A DNA stretch of 64,000 nucleotides from NCBI RefSeq assembly GCF_000223985.1, contig NZ_AFWV01000005.1, positions 297,076 through 361,075 of the forward strand. The letters run 5' to 3'. The translations under genes were made by a program, and so were the position numbers. Each line of letters starts with the position of its first letter. Position 1 is the first letter of the stretch. This document shows positions 1 to 9,411 of this stretch, in pieces. A model generated the notes under the pieces. The model made no database searches. It saw only the letters and a program-made list of their open reading frames with translations, and had not been told where the DNA came from. This DNA is from Thiocapsa marina 5811 (lineage in GTDB: Bacteria; Pseudomonadota; Gammaproteobacteria; Chromatiales; Chromatiaceae).

Positions 1-1
1 T

Positions 2-1534
2 GCCCGGCTGCTCGCTCACGTCTTCAACTTCCCGGACGAGGACCATGTCTATCTGGTCGACGGTCGCCCGGTCGTGACCTTTTGGGGTTTCGTCCGCGAT
101 CGCGAGGCGGTGGGCTCGGACCCCTTGGTGAACCTGGGACGGTTCGCCGCCCCCCCGACGGAGTGGTCGCTCGACGTCACCGACGAGCCTCGGCAAGACG
201 CGAGCCCGGCCCCGGTGACTCGCCGCGGTCTCCCCTGGTGGATCTGGTTTCCGCTCCTGTTGCTTGCGCTGGTGCTTTTGCTTCTCTTCCTGTTGCGCGG
301 CTGTGTGTCCGAGTCCTCGACGCCCTTCGCCGAGTGGGCCCCGGAATGGGTCCCGGACTGGGTTGCGGATGAGCTCACGCCGATCCTGCCGGAGCCGCCG
401 AGCGAGGAGCGGCTCTCGGTCGATCCGTCGATTCGGGACGAGTCGATGGTTCGCGATGTGACGATCGATTCCGGACAGCTGCGGGATCGCACCCTGATTG
501 AGCGCGACATTCGGAGTGACCGAACGACCGACGCCAGCTCGATCTCGGTGACGGACGAGGACGTCGCACTCGACGAGACAAGGGTCTCGGGGAGCGAGTC
601 GACGAGCCTGCTGGACGAGACCGATAGCCTGTCTGAAGGGACGTCGGTCTCGGACGAGGCGATCGGCACGGATGCGGGGGAGGCGGGCGGGGAGCGGCCT
701 GTGCTTCCCGACGAGGCGCTTGATCCGGATGCGTCCGAGGGCACGCCGATCGAGGGCGAGGTTGCGGGCACGGATGCCGAGCTGCCGATGACCGAATCGC
801 TCGGGAGCGACCTGCCCCCGGACGAACCGGCCTCGATCGATCCAGCCGCAGTCGATCCCGATGCGGACACCGGCATCGTCGATCCTACAGCCGATCCCAC
901 GCGTTCTGATCCGACCGCGACCGATGCCGACGCGGCACCGCAGGAGGGACAGGAGGCCGAGGACGGGGCTGGCGAGATACCCCCTGTGCCGGACTCGTCG
1001 GATGCCGTCTTGCCGGAGAAAGGCCCCGAGCCGCCGACGGGTGAGGGCGATGCAATCCCGGCGACGCCCGGTCTTCCCGGCTCGAGCGCAGGCGAAGCCG
1101 AAGGCGTGGTCTCCGGCACCGCACCGGCTAAGGGCGGCGTAGCCGGACCCAGTACTGCGCCGGGCGCGTCCAAACCGAGTCCGAGTCCAAAGGTGCTCGG
1201 CGGCCTGACCAGCGGCTGGCGCACCGCCACCTCGCTGCAAGACCCCAAGACCGGCCTGCCGATCCAGATGGAATACCGTACACAAAACGGTCAGGGTCAA
1301 TTGCGACTCAAACGCCACGACGGCAGTGTCTGCCAGAGCGGTGCCGCGGCATCGGTCAAAGGCGAGCGTTTGGTGATCGACAGCAGCGGCGATATCCGCT
1401 GCGCCGACGGCACCAATTTCGGCCGGCCGAGCGTGGAGTGTGCGCCGGATAAGGACGGCAAACCCGACTGCGTCGGCCGTTATCCCGGCGGCGGTACCTT
1501 CTCGCTCGACGTGCAGGGTGCGAGCGGCGAATGA
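2..1534 (+). CDS. srfA: SrfA family protein, 5'-partial
   Basis: The reading frame is open to the left edge, so the N-terminus lies outside the window. The visible part starts with a short conserved stretch ending in VVTFWGFVRD, then a single membrane segment encoded near 236-305 (WWIWFPLLLLALVLLLL). A roughly 280-residue acidic, Ser/Thr/Pro-rich linker follows, then a compact C-terminal domain from about 1190 with several cysteines (VCQSG, IRCADG, VECAPD, DCVGR). This layout and the cysteine-bearing C-terminus resemble SrfA, encoded next to SrfB in Salmonella and many proteobacteria. It precedes srfB by 190 bp. The molecular role of SrfA is not established. The protein would be anchored in the inner membrane with the acidic linker as a spacer. 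Confidence 0.75.
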   Translation, partial: ARLLAHVFNFPDEDHVYLVDGRPVVTFWGFVRDREAVGSDPLVNLGRFAAPPTEWSLDVTDEPRQDASPAPVTRRGLPWWIWFPLLLLALVLLLLFLLRGCVSESSTPFAEWAPEWVPDWVADELTPILPEPPSEERLSVDPSIRDESMVRDVTIDSGQLRDRTLIERDIRSDRTTDASSISVTDEDVALDETRVSGSESTSLLDETDSLSEGTSVSDEAIGTDAGEAGGERPVLPDEALDPDASEGTPIEGEVAGTDAELPMTESLGSDLPPDEPASIDPAAVDPDADTGIVDPTADPTRSDPTATDADAAPQEGQEAEDGAGEIPPVPDSSDAVLPEKGPEPPTGEGDAIPATPGLPGSSAGEAEGVVSGTAPAKGGVAGPSTAPGASKPSPSPKVLGGLTSGWRTATSLQDPKTGLPIQMEYRTQNGQGQLRLKRHDGSVCQSGAAASVKGERLVIDSSGDIRCADGTNFGRPSVECAPDKDGKPDCVGRYPGGGTFSLDVQGASGE

Positions 1535-1724
1535 GCGGGAGAGATGCTGATCGTCGAGAGCGTTCAACGTTTGGTACATCCACGGCCCCTAGCGGGAACA
1601 CGGTTTAAAATGATTTTTTTCAATCGTCTAAACCGCGCCGGCTCCAACAGTCGTCAGATCCCTCGCGGCCGACCCCATCAGAGAACAACGCATACCGCGC
1701 CGGGCGCGGTTTAGGTTAAAGCCC
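1535..1724. other. srfA-srfB intergenic gap
   Basis: This 190-bp gap is more AT-rich than its flanks around 1600-1628. It holds copy 1 of an 85-bp inverted-repeat element, which ends 12 bp before the srfB start. No clear promoter could be picked by eye. Confidence 0.6.
1629..1713 (+). repeat. 85-bp MITE-like repeat, copy 1
   Basis: The element begins TAAACCGCGCC and ends GGCGCGGTTTA, a perfect 11-bp terminal inverted repeat. Read on the minus strand, 8394-8478 matches it along most of its length, including the inner block GCATACCGCGCCGGGCGCGG. A third unit of exactly 85 bp with similar ends lies at 8502-8586. It is too short to code for protein. Confidence 0.75.
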
Positions 1725-4718
1725 ATGCTCGCGAGACTGGTGAACTTCGAAACCAAGGTGACGCTGATCGCCGACAGCGGTGTTCAGTTCCTCGACTTCG
1801 GCTTGACCCTCGCGTTGCGCAAGGCCCTGCCGGGAGAGTTCGTGGTGCAGGAGAGCAACCGCTCGCTCGCGCGCCTGCTCTACGACGAGCGCACCAACCA
1901 GCTCTACTGGCCCGACCGTCCGGGCATTCCGCTGAAGTCTCAACTGAGCGTGCCGGTCGACGACTCGGCACGCCTGCTCGACGGCATCTGGCTGCCGGTG
2001 CCGGTGCTGCGCCTGCACCCGCCGAGACGCTTCGCGACGGGGCCGGAGACCTGGGCACGGCTGCGGCTCTTAGCCCTGTCCGCGGAGGAGGCGGCGGCGA
2101 CCGATCACACCCATCGGCTCACCCTCGCCATCGACACCAACCTGCTCCCCGATGCCGAGGACCTGCGCTATCTGGCGCCGACCGAGGCCGATGTCGGCGC
2201 GGGCGCGGCCTTCGCCTTCGCGTACCGCGCGCACGAGATCGGCTGGTTTCCGGAGCTGCCCTGGGTGGCGGGCTGGATCCAGGAGGTCTTCGACGAGCGC
2301 GCCGGCCCGCGCCTGCGTCTGCCGCCCGAGGACGTGGAGGCGGAGCGCGAGCGTCTTGCCCACCATGCCCATTATCTCAACCTGCTCGCGGTGATCGGCG
2401 AGGCCGGCTGTATCCCCGAGATCAAGCTGCTCGGCAACAAGGCGACCGACGTGCAGCCGGCTGTGCCGGTCGACATGGTGCTTGACGTCGGCAACTCGCG
2501 CACCTGCGGTATCCTGATCGAGCAGCACGCCAAAGAGGGCGACGTCCTGGGACGCCGTTACGAGCTGGAGCTGCGCGACCTGTCGCAGCCGCAGCACCGC
2601 TACAACGAGCCCTTCGAGAGCCGCGTCGAGCTGGCCCAAGCGACCTTCGGCAAGGAGCACTGGGCGCACAAGAGCGGACGCGCCGGGGCCTTCCTCTGGC
2701 CGACCATCGCCCGTGTCGGTCCCGAGGCGGCCCGCATGGCCGGACGCCGTCGCGGCACCGAAGGGGCCACCGGCATCTCCAGCCCCAAACGCTATCTCTG
2801 GGACGAGGACCGCTTCGACACCGGCTGGCGCTTCAACAGCGCCTTCGTGCGCACCGAGATCGAGCCGATGGCCACGGCCGCGCCCTTCTGCAATCTCATC
2901 AACGAGGTCGGTACCGCGCTCTACACCTTGCCCGAGGCCGACCGCATGCCGGTCTTCATGCCGCACTACTCGCGCAGCGCCATGATGATGTTCATGCTGG
3001 CCGAGGTCCTGACCCAGGCGCTCTGCCAGATCAACAGCCCGGCGCAGCGTCTGCGCATGCCCACGGCGGATCTGCCGCGGCATCTGCGCACGCTCATCCT
3101 GACCATCCCGCCCTCGATGCCCAAGCAGGAGCGCGATCTCTTCGCCGAACGGATGCACCAGGCCGTCGGGCTGGTCTGGAAGGCGTTCGGCTGGCACCCC
3201 GAGGACGCACCGACCGAGGGTCCCGGCGCGGAGCTGGCCTGGCCTCCCTTCCCGGCCATCGAGGTGCGCTGGGACGAGGCGACCTGCAGTCAGGCGGTCT
3301 ATCTCTACAGCGAGATCCAGAACACCTTCGCCGGGAGGGCGGAGGAGCTCTTCGCCATCGCCGGCCGAGCACGCGATGCCGAGACCGGGGGACAAACCGC
3401 AGGTGAGGGGCCGCGCCTGCGCATCGCGACCGTGGACATCGGCGGCGGTACGACGGACCTCGTCATCAACGACTATCTGCTCGAAGGCGGCCGCACGGGT
3501 GCGAATCGTACCATCGTGCCGGAGCAGCGCTTTCGCGACGGCTTCAAGGTCGCCGGCGACGACATCCTGCTCGAGGTCATCGGAGCGACCCTGGTGCCGG
3601 CCATCAAGGAGGCGGTGATCGGCGCCGGGGTCGACGAGCCCGACGCACTGCTCTCGCGCCTGATCGGCGCGGATCCCGTCGATGTCCAGGAGGGGATGCT
3701 CCGCCAGCAGTTGGCGTTGCAGGTGCTCTACCCGGCCGGGCTCGCGGTGCTGAAGGCCTACGAGCGCTTCGATCCGGTCCACGGCAGCGAGCCGCAGACC
3801 CTAGCGCTCTCCGATCTGGTCGCCGAGATCAGCCTGGAGCACCCGACCGATGCCGTCCTGGACTGGTTTGCCGACGGCGTGCGCGATGCGACGGGCGGGA
3901 CGGTCACCGGCTTCTCGCTGCTGGACTGCCCGGTTCGGCTCGATCTGGACCGCACCCATCAGTTGTTCATGGAAGAGCGCCTCGAGGTCACCCGCGCCGT
4001 GCGCTCCCTGTGCGAGATCGCGCACCTCTACGACTGCGACCTGCTGCTGCTGACCGGGCGCCCGTCGCGCTTGCCGGGCTTCCAGGCACTGGTGCGCGCA
4101 CTCCTGCCCTTGCCGCCGGATCGGATCATCGCGATGCACGACTATCGCACCGGCGCCTGGTATCCCTTCAATCGACGCGGCCGCATCGCGGATCCCAAGA
4201 CCACGGCCGCGGTCGGCGCCATGCTCTGTCTGCTGGGGCAGGGGCGTCTGCCCAACTTCTCATTCCGAGCCAACGCCTTCCGCCCCTACTCGACGATCCG
4301 CTATCTCGGCATGATCGACCGCAACCGGATGATCAAGGCCGGCGATGTCTATTACAGCGACGTCGACCTCGACGACCCCGAGTACCAGTTGCCCGAGACC
4401 ACCATCCCCATGACCGGGGTGATGCACATCGGTTATCGTCAACTCGCCGCCGAGCGTTGGGGTGCCCAGCCGCTCTATCTGCTCGACTTCGCCGACGACG
4501 AGGTCCGCCGTCTGCTCTACACCCAGGGCGGCGTGCTCCAGGTGCGCCTGGAGCGGATGCGCGGCGTGAATGCCGAGCGGTTCCGAGTCGCCGCCGTCGA
4601 GCTGGAAGGCGGACGTGCCTTCGGTCGCGGTGTCGTCGCCCTGAAGCTCAACACACTGACCAGCATCGGGTTCGATCAGGACAGCTATTGGCTCGACAGC
4701 GGGTCGATCCTCAGGTGA
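1725..4718 (+). CDS. srfB: SrfB family protein (actin/Hsp70-fold ATPase-like)
   Basis: A 997-residue protein of the SrfB family, named from a Salmonella gene regulated by SsrB. Function is unproven. The sequence itself suggests an actin/Hsp70 (ASKHA) nucleotide-binding fold: DVGNSRTCGI near residue 250 resembles phosphate loop 1, VDIGGGTTDLVIN near 569 is a canonical phosphate loop 2, and LLLTGRPSRLPGFQ near 775 resembles the adenosine loop. It follows srfA and precedes an MscS-like gene by 20 bp, so the three may be co-transcribed. SrfC, the usual third member, is absent here. No signal peptide is visible, so it is probably cytoplasmic, acting with membrane-bound SrfA (inference). Confidence 0.85.
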   Translation: MLARLVNFETKVTLIADSGVQFLDFGLTLALRKALPGEFVVQESNRSLARLLYDERTNQLYWPDRPGIPLKSQLSVPVDDSARLLDGIWLPVPVLRLHPPRRFATGPETWARLRLLALSAEEAAATDHTHRLTLAIDTNLLPDAEDLRYLAPTEADVGAGAAFAFAYRAHEIGWFPELPWVAGWIQEVFDERAGPRLRLPPEDVEAERERLAHHAHYLNLLAVIGEAGCIPEIKLLGNKATDVQPAVPVDMVLDVGNSRTCGILIEQHAKEGDVLGRRYELELRDLSQPQHRYNEPFESRVELAQATFGKEHWAHKSGRAGAFLWPTIARVGPEAARMAGRRRGTEGATGISSPKRYLWDEDRFDTGWRFNSAFVRTEIEPMATAAPFCNLINEVGTALYTLPEADRMPVFMPHYSRSAMMMFMLAEVLTQALCQINSPAQRLRMPTADLPRHLRTLILTIPPSMPKQERDLFAERMHQAVGLVWKAFGWHPEDAPTEGPGAELAWPPFPAIEVRWDEATCSQAVYLYSEIQNTFAGRAEELFAIAGRARDAETGGQTAGEGPRLRIATVDIGGGTTDLVINDYLLEGGRTGANRTIVPEQRFRDGFKVAGDDILLEVIGATLVPAIKEAVIGAGVDEPDALLSRLIGADPVDVQEGMLRQQLALQVLYPAGLAVLKAYERFDPVHGSEPQTLALSDLVAEISLEHPTDAVLDWFADGVRDATGGTVTGFSLLDCPVRLDLDRTHQLFMEERLEVTRAVRSLCEIAHLYDCDLLLLTGRPSRLPGFQALVRALLPLPPDRIIAMHDYRTGAWYPFNRRGRIADPKTTAAVGAMLCLLGQGRLPNFSFRANAFRPYSTIRYLGMIDRNRMIKAGDVYYSDVDLDDPEYQLPETTIPMTGVMHIGYRQLAAERWGAQPLYLLDFADDEVRRLLYTQGGVLQVRLERMRGVNAERFRVAAVELEGGRAFGRGVVALKLNTLTSIGFDQDSYWLDSGSILR

Positions 4719-4738
4719 GGCTCAAACAGCGAGGTGTC

Positions 4739-6472
4739 ATGCACCGAGACACGACGAATCTTCGAATCGTCACGGCTGCGGCCATCCTGCTGGTCCTTGG
4801 TCTGCCGTTGCCGTCAATCGCCCAAAACCAGGCGCCCGACGGTCTTCCGGATGCATCCCGGCCCGAGTCATCCCCGATTGGGACCCCGTTCGGTACGCGC
4901 GATGCCGCGTCGCTCCAATCGCTCGAAGCACTTCACAAAGCATTGTCGAGTCAGGAAAAACAGGTTGCGGAGACGCAGCGCCGGCTGATTGCGGCGGAGG
5001 ATGATGTGACCAGGCAAGCGCTCGCCGATGAGCTTCGCGAGCTCAGGGAACAGCTCGACGAGCAGCGCCGGCAGTTCGAGCGTTTCGCCCTGGAGATCGA
5101 TCTCCGGCCCTTTAACGACGAGGTCGATCAACCCTTCGATTGGCAGGAAGAGCTCAACAAGCTGCTCAAGCCGATCCTGGCCGAGTTGGAGAGTGCGACT
5201 GCGGAGTCCCGCGCAATCGGCGAGCTGCGAGCCGAGCTCGATCAGGTCGATGAGCGCAGGGCGCTTGCCGAGAAAGCGGTCGCGAGCTTGGAGGGTCACC
5301 TCGCCGATGGTCCGTCCGATGATCTCAGGGTACGGATGGAGGAGCGGCTCGACCACTGGCAGCGCGTCGCCGACGATACCGCCAATCGCTACACCGCGCT
5401 CGATCTCCAGCTCGAGAATCGGCTCGAGCAGCGTCAATCCGTTCTGGACGAAACGACCGCGTATGCCAAGCGCTTCTTTCAGACCCGCGGACTGAATCTG
5501 CTCCTGGCCGTCGGCGCCTTCTGTGTGGTCTTCTTCGGGGTCAGATATCTATCCTCGTTGGTCGGTCGGCTCCAAGCATCGAAAAACGGCGAGGGGACGG
5601 CGCAAACGCGGTTCAGCAGTCGTCTGACCGCGTTGCTGTTGCATGTCTTCAGCGTGCTGGGCGGTTTGATCGCGATGATGCTGGTGTTCAACATGGCGGG
5701 CGATTGGTTCATGCTCGGCATCATCGTCATCTTTCTGATCGGCGTCGCCTGGGCCAGCATCAAGACGCTTCCGAGCCAGCTCGAAACCGTGCGGTTGGTC
5801 CTGAACATCGGCGCGGTCCGAGAGGGCGAGCGCATCCGGTTCAACGGTCTGCCCTATCGGGTCGAGGTGCTCGGCTTCCGGGTTCGTTTGGTCAATCCGC
5901 GGCTCGACGGCGGGCTCCAGGAGATCCCGGTGAATGCATTGGTCGGACTCTATTCCCGACCCGCCGGGGCAGACGAGGATTGGTTCCCGACCCGAACCGA
6001 TGACTGGGTCGAGCTCGCGGACGGGCGCATGGGGCAAGTGTCGCGACAGAGCCCGAGCGCCGTTCATCTCAGGGAGATCGGCGGCGAGGATGTCGTCTAC
6101 CCGACCGACGTCTTCGTCGGTCTGAACCCCCGCCGTTTGTCCGAGGGTTTCCGAATCGTTTCGGCCTTCGGGATCGATTATCGGCATCAAGCCATCGCGA
6201 CCGCCGAGGTGCCCGAACGGATGCGCAAGAGGCTTGAGCAGGGGCTGCCCGACGTGATTCCGCGGGATCACATCAAGGCGGTTGCGGTCTATTTTCGGTC
6301 GGCCGGGGCCTCGTCCCTGGATTACGAGATCCAGGTCGATCTGTTTGGCGAGGCCGCACGCCACATGCCGCTGATCCGCCACGCCATCCAGCGCATTCTG
6401 GTCGATGCCTGCAACGATCACGGATGGGAGATTCCCTTCACCCAGATCACCCTGCATCAGGCGCCGGGCTGA
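4739..6472 (+). CDS. MscS-like mechanosensitive channel with periplasmic coiled coil
   Basis: The start at 4739 gives a protein of 577 residues with a clean signal peptide (ILLVLGLPLPSIAQ). A long Gln/Glu/Arg-rich coiled coil follows at residues 60-230. Two or three membrane segments lie at about 251-345 (LLLAVGAFCVVFFGV; GGLIAMMLVFNMAGDWFMLG). A soluble C-terminal domain contains INVGA-like EGERIRFNGLPYRVEVLG and ends VDACNDHGWEIPFTQITLHQ, typical of the MscS beta and C-terminal domains. The architecture is that of a larger MscK/YbiO-type relative. Its likely role is solute release on membrane tension. It lies 20 bp after srfB, and its 3' end overlaps the convergent oxygenase gene by 26 bp. 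Confidence 0.8.
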   Translation: MHRDTTNLRIVTAAAILLVLGLPLPSIAQNQAPDGLPDASRPESSPIGTPFGTRDAASLQSLEALHKALSSQEKQVAETQRRLIAAEDDVTRQALADELRELREQLDEQRRQFERFALEIDLRPFNDEVDQPFDWQEELNKLLKPILAELESATAESRAIGELRAELDQVDERRALAEKAVASLEGHLADGPSDDLRVRMEERLDHWQRVADDTANRYTALDLQLENRLEQRQSVLDETTAYAKRFFQTRGLNLLLAVGAFCVVFFGVRYLSSLVGRLQASKNGEGTAQTRFSSRLTALLLHVFSVLGGLIAMMLVFNMAGDWFMLGIIVIFLIGVAWASIKTLPSQLETVRLVLNIGAVREGERIRFNGLPYRVEVLGFRVRLVNPRLDGGLQEIPVNALVGLYSRPAGADEDWFPTRTDDWVELADGRMGQVSRQSPSAVHLREIGGEDVVYPTDVFVGLNPRRLSEGFRIVSAFGIDYRHQAIATAEVPERMRKRLEQGLPDVIPRDHIKAVAVYFRSAGASSLDYEIQVDLFGEAARHMPLIRHAIQRILVDACNDHGWEIPFTQITLHQAPG

Positions 6473-8384
6473 GGCTGGACTCGACGGCCGTTTCGGCGAG
6501 GCACACGGCGAGCTTCAGGAGATGCTCGAAGGCCTGTCGCGCCAGATCGGGGTCGATGTGCTCGAGCCCGCTCAGGAGATTCGCGACCAGAGCACCGGTC
6601 GGCTCGGTGCCGGTCGATGCGTCGAGATACCGGTAGGCATCGACGGGGGATTGCGCGGCGCGTGGGCCGGGGAGGGCGCGCACGAGTGCCTCGGCGGCCG
6701 GGCGCAAGGTTTCGGTCGTCCCGATTCCGATCCCGGCCCGGGTCTCGATGACCCGGTTCGCGGCGCGCGCGAGCAGCTCGGCGCAGGCGATCGGTTTGGT
6801 CAGTGCATTCCCCGCGATGATGTCGTGGATCAGCCGGTGCGCACGCTCGGGCGGGAGGGCGGCGAGCGCTTCGACGAGTGCCGGATTGTCGGTTGCACCG
6901 TAGGCCCCGGCGGCCATCGCTCCGCCCGCAAAGGCGTCGATCTCGGCGAGGTCGCCCAAGGCCGCGAGGTGCTTCAAGTAGGCCGCCGCCGCGCCGTCCT
7001 CGCTGGCCCGGCATCGGACCCAGTCCGAGTCGGGCCAATCGATTCGAATCCGTTCGGCGAGCTGGCGGGCCTCCTCCCGGAGCGGCGACTGAGGATCGGC
7101 ACCGGCCTCTCGCCAGTGCCGCACCAGATCGCCGAGGAAGGGGACGCTGACCTCCAGTCCGCCTTGGCTCACCACGGCCGCGCGATGGGTGCGCGGCCAG
7201 ACGACGAGGGCGGCGCGTTGATAGAGTCGATCGAAGCTGACCCCTTCGTTTCCGGTGGCCTCCTGAAACTCGATCTCGTTCGGCTCCAAGTCGTCGAAGG
7301 CGCCGGGCGGGGAAAGCTCCTCCAGCTCGAAGGGCAACGGACCCAGGTCCGGATGGCTCCCGTCGGGATGGCGCCAGGTATCGACGATCTGATGGCTTTC
7401 GTCGACCTCGCCGACCTCGAAATCATCCTCGTCGTGACGGCCCCAGTAGCCGCCGCCGGTGTGTTCCGCCCAACCGGATTCGTTAATCGAGACCAGTGCG
7501 AGAAAGAGGTCGCAATCGGCCTCCCGCGCGGCGCCAACCAGGAGACCCGCGGCGGCCGCATCGGCGCCCTTGAGCCGATCGAACCCGATCTCGGCCGGGG
7601 TGTAGGCGTGCTCCAGAGGATAGATGAGTTTCGTGAGGGTCGGCTCGGCCGACTCGCCCGCCCTGGGCGTGCCCCATGACTGCAGCAGCTTGACCGCCCA
7701 TTGGTGCTCGCGATCATAGTCCGGCGGTCCGAGCGGCTGATCCTCTCCGGTGCGGATGAGGTTATAGACGAGGGCCAGCCGGTAACCCGAGACTACCGGC
7801 AGAACCTCATGGAGACAGTCCGCATAGAAGGCCGCGAAGGCCACCTCGGAGGGCTCGTCCCGACGCAGATCCAGGCGCACCTCGCGACCCCGATGACGCA
7901 CCAGCAGTTCGCCGCCGCGATGCTCCGAAGGCAGGACGACCACGAGCGTCGCGAACATGCCGGGCGCCTTCTCGCTGTCGCGGTGGCTGATGAAGAAACT
8001 GCCGGTGTCGTAGACCAGTAGCTTGTAGAGCTCGGCCGTGACCGCTCCGTTCACCCCGAGTCCGGCCGTTGCCCGGGCGACCATGGTCTCTAGGTCTCGC
8101 GCCCACGCCTTGCCCGAGATATGCACTCGTGCGCCGTCGATCTGCCAGGTCCGGCGCACCCCGGTGTCGACCAGGGTCTCGGTGCCCCGCCCGTAGGGCG
8201 CCTGCTCCGCTTGGGCGACGAGGGCCTCCGCCTGCGCGGCCAGGAGCGGGAGCGACAGGGCGCCGACGCCATCGACCTGGATGCGCGGCGGATGCATGTC
8301 GACGGTGCCGGCCGCGTAGAAGTCGCCGGGCCGTTCGACCTCGCCGAGAAGTGTCGCCAGTGATCGGGTGAGTTGAGCGCTCAT
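6447..8384 (-). CDS. 2-oxoglutarate/Fe(II) dioxygenase domain protein
   Basis: A 645-residue protein. The N-terminal third is a prolyl-4-hydroxylase-type dioxygenase: the iron triad HxD...H is visible as ISHRDSEK (H134, D136) and DCLHEV (H192), and SGYRLALVYN (R202) would bind 2-oxoglutarate. The remaining 400 residues are alpha-rich with no recognised catalytic motif and may be a target-recognition domain. The start at 8384 follows an AGAGG ribosome site; a longer frame would run into an 85-bp repeat and is unlikely. The substrate is unknown; hydroxylation of a protein is most likely by family analogy. Confidence 0.8.
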   Translation of the reverse strand: MSAQLTRSLATLLGEVERPGDFYAAGTVDMHPPRIQVDGVGALSLPLLAAQAEALVAQAEQAPYGRGTETLVDTGVRRTWQIDGARVHISGKAWARDLETMVARATAGLGVNGAVTAELYKLLVYDTGSFFISHRDSEKAPGMFATLVVVLPSEHRGGELLVRHRGREVRLDLRRDEPSEVAFAAFYADCLHEVLPVVSGYRLALVYNLIRTGEDQPLGPPDYDREHQWAVKLLQSWGTPRAGESAEPTLTKLIYPLEHAYTPAEIGFDRLKGADAAAAGLLVGAAREADCDLFLALVSINESGWAEHTGGGYWGRHDEDDFEVGEVDESHQIVDTWRHPDGSHPDLGPLPFELEELSPPGAFDDLEPNEIEFQEATGNEGVSFDRLYQRAALVVWPRTHRAAVVSQGGLEVSVPFLGDLVRHWREAGADPQSPLREEARQLAERIRIDWPDSDWVRCRASEDGAAAAYLKHLAALGDLAEIDAFAGGAMAAGAYGATDNPALVEALAALPPERAHRLIHDIIAGNALTKPIACAELLARAANRVIETRAGIGIGTTETLRPAAEALVRALPGPRAAQSPVDAYRYLDASTGTEPTGALVANLLSGLEHIDPDLARQAFEHLLKLAVCLAETAVESSLSPAPDAG

Positions 8385-8393
8385 GTGACCTCT

Positions 8394-8478
8394 TAAACCG
8401 CGCCCGGCGCGGTATGCGATGTTTTTGGATGGCATCGGCCCCGGCCGATTTGACGAGTGCCGGAGCCGGCGCGGTCTA
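8394..8478 (-). repeat. 85-bp MITE-like repeat, copy 2 (inverted)
   Basis: The same element as 1629-1713 on the opposite strand and of identical length. Its inner block GCATACCGCGCCGGGCGCGG is identical and the rest differs at scattered positions. It lies 9 bp upstream of the oxygenase start. Confidence 0.75.
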
Positions 8479-8501
8479 AGCGATTAAAAAATATATTATT
8501 T

Positions 8502-8586
8502 TAAACCGCGTCCCTGCCAAAGGCTGTGCATGAACCAAACGTCGAACTCTCTCGAAAATTCAGCATCTCGCTCCGGACGCGGTTTA
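8502..8586 (+). repeat. 85-bp MITE-like repeat, copy 3 (divergent)
   Basis: The unit begins TAAACCGCGTCC and ends GGACGCGGTTTA, a perfect 12-bp terminal inverted repeat, and is again exactly 85 bp. The interior has diverged strongly from copies 1 and 2, but the T/A substitution is matched at both ends. That compensatory change suggests the ends are kept paired. Confidence 0.65.
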
Positions 8587-8871
8587 GGTAAAGAGAACGT
8601 ATCGAAGCCGCGGATGCCTGCCTTCGGTGCCGATCGGAGCAGCCCGAAAACCGATCGGGATCTTGCCACCGATCCCACCGGGTTTCATTACTCGTGCGAG
8701 CCGGTCCGGCGGCCTTGCTCGGGCTGGCAAGCCGGCCGGCATGGGTTATCATGCACCGGCCTTTGATGCTCGGTCAGCGGCGTTTATCGACACTCGGGGT
8801 ACTGGAATTTGCCGCCGGGCTCCCCCACGTTGCACCGGGCGCGGAAATCAAACCAACATGGAGACAGCCGA
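8587..8871. other. Upstream region of the cytochrome c' gene
   Basis: No coding region is convincing here. The stretch separates the repeat cluster from the cytochrome c' gene and presumably carries its promoter. No consensus -35/-10 pair stands out by eye. Confidence 0.4.
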
Positions 8872-9336
8872 ATGAACCGAATCCTAGCCAGCACCGTCCT
8901 CGGGATCGCCGCCCTGGGCGTCGCCAGCACGGCACTTGCCGACCTCAAGCCCGAGGAGCAGATCCAGTACCGTCAGGCCGGCTACAGCTTCATGAGCTGG
9001 AACATGGGCAAGATCAAGTCGAACCTGGAAGGCGACTACAACGCGGAGCAGGTCGCCGCAGCCGCGAACGCGATCGCCGCCATCGCCAACTCCGGGATGG
9101 GCGCACTCTATGGGCCGGGCACCGATAAGGATGTGGGCAACGTCAAGACGCGGGTCAAGCCGGAGCTCTTCACGAACATGGAAGACGTCGGCAAGATCGC
9201 CGGGAACTTCGTCGCCGCTGCCGACAATCTTTCCAAGGTCGCTGCCGGAGGCGATCAGGTCGAGGTCTCCAACGCCTTCGGCAAACTCGGCGAAACCTGC
9301 AAGGCCTGTCACGACGAGTACCGCATGAAGGACTGA
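8872..9336 (+). CDS. cycP: Cytochrome c'
   Basis: A 154-residue precursor with a 23-residue signal peptide ending ALA. The heme-binding motif CKACH (C143, C146, H147) sits near the C-terminus, as expected for the four-helix-bundle class II cytochromes c', whose heme is attached close to the end. The family gives a periplasmic high-spin heme protein that binds NO and CO. It is common in purple phototrophs and denitrifiers, where a role in NO protection is proposed. The GGAGAC ribosome site precedes the ATG by about 7 bp. The gene is monocistronic, closed by a strong terminator. Confidence 0.92.
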   Translation: MNRILASTVLGIAALGVASTALADLKPEEQIQYRQAGYSFMSWNMGKIKSNLEGDYNAEQVAAAANAIAAIANSGMGALYGPGTDKDVGNVKTRVKPELFTNMEDVGKIAGNFVAAADNLSKVAAGGDQVEVSNAFGKLGETCKACHDEYRMKD

Positions 9337-9362
9337 TCCGCGATCCTCGACGGTTCGCGACG

Positions 9363-9387
9363 AGGCCGCCGCGTTGGCGGCCTTTTT
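9363..9387 (+). terminator. Rho-independent terminator after cytochrome c'
   Basis: An 8-bp perfect stem AGGCCGCC/GGCGGCCT with loop GCGTT is followed by five T residues. It lies 26 bp after the cytochrome c' stop codon. Confidence 0.9.
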
Positions 9388-9411
9388 CATGACGGCTGCA
9401 GGGGTCCACGC

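Noticed and set aside
2070..3782. 570-residue frame opposite srfB
   Set aside because: A typical GC-rich shadow frame with no domain or motif.
4010..4738. Upstream extension of the MscS-like frame into srfB
   Set aside because: The signal peptide starts exactly at 4739; the extension is an out-of-frame reading of srfB.
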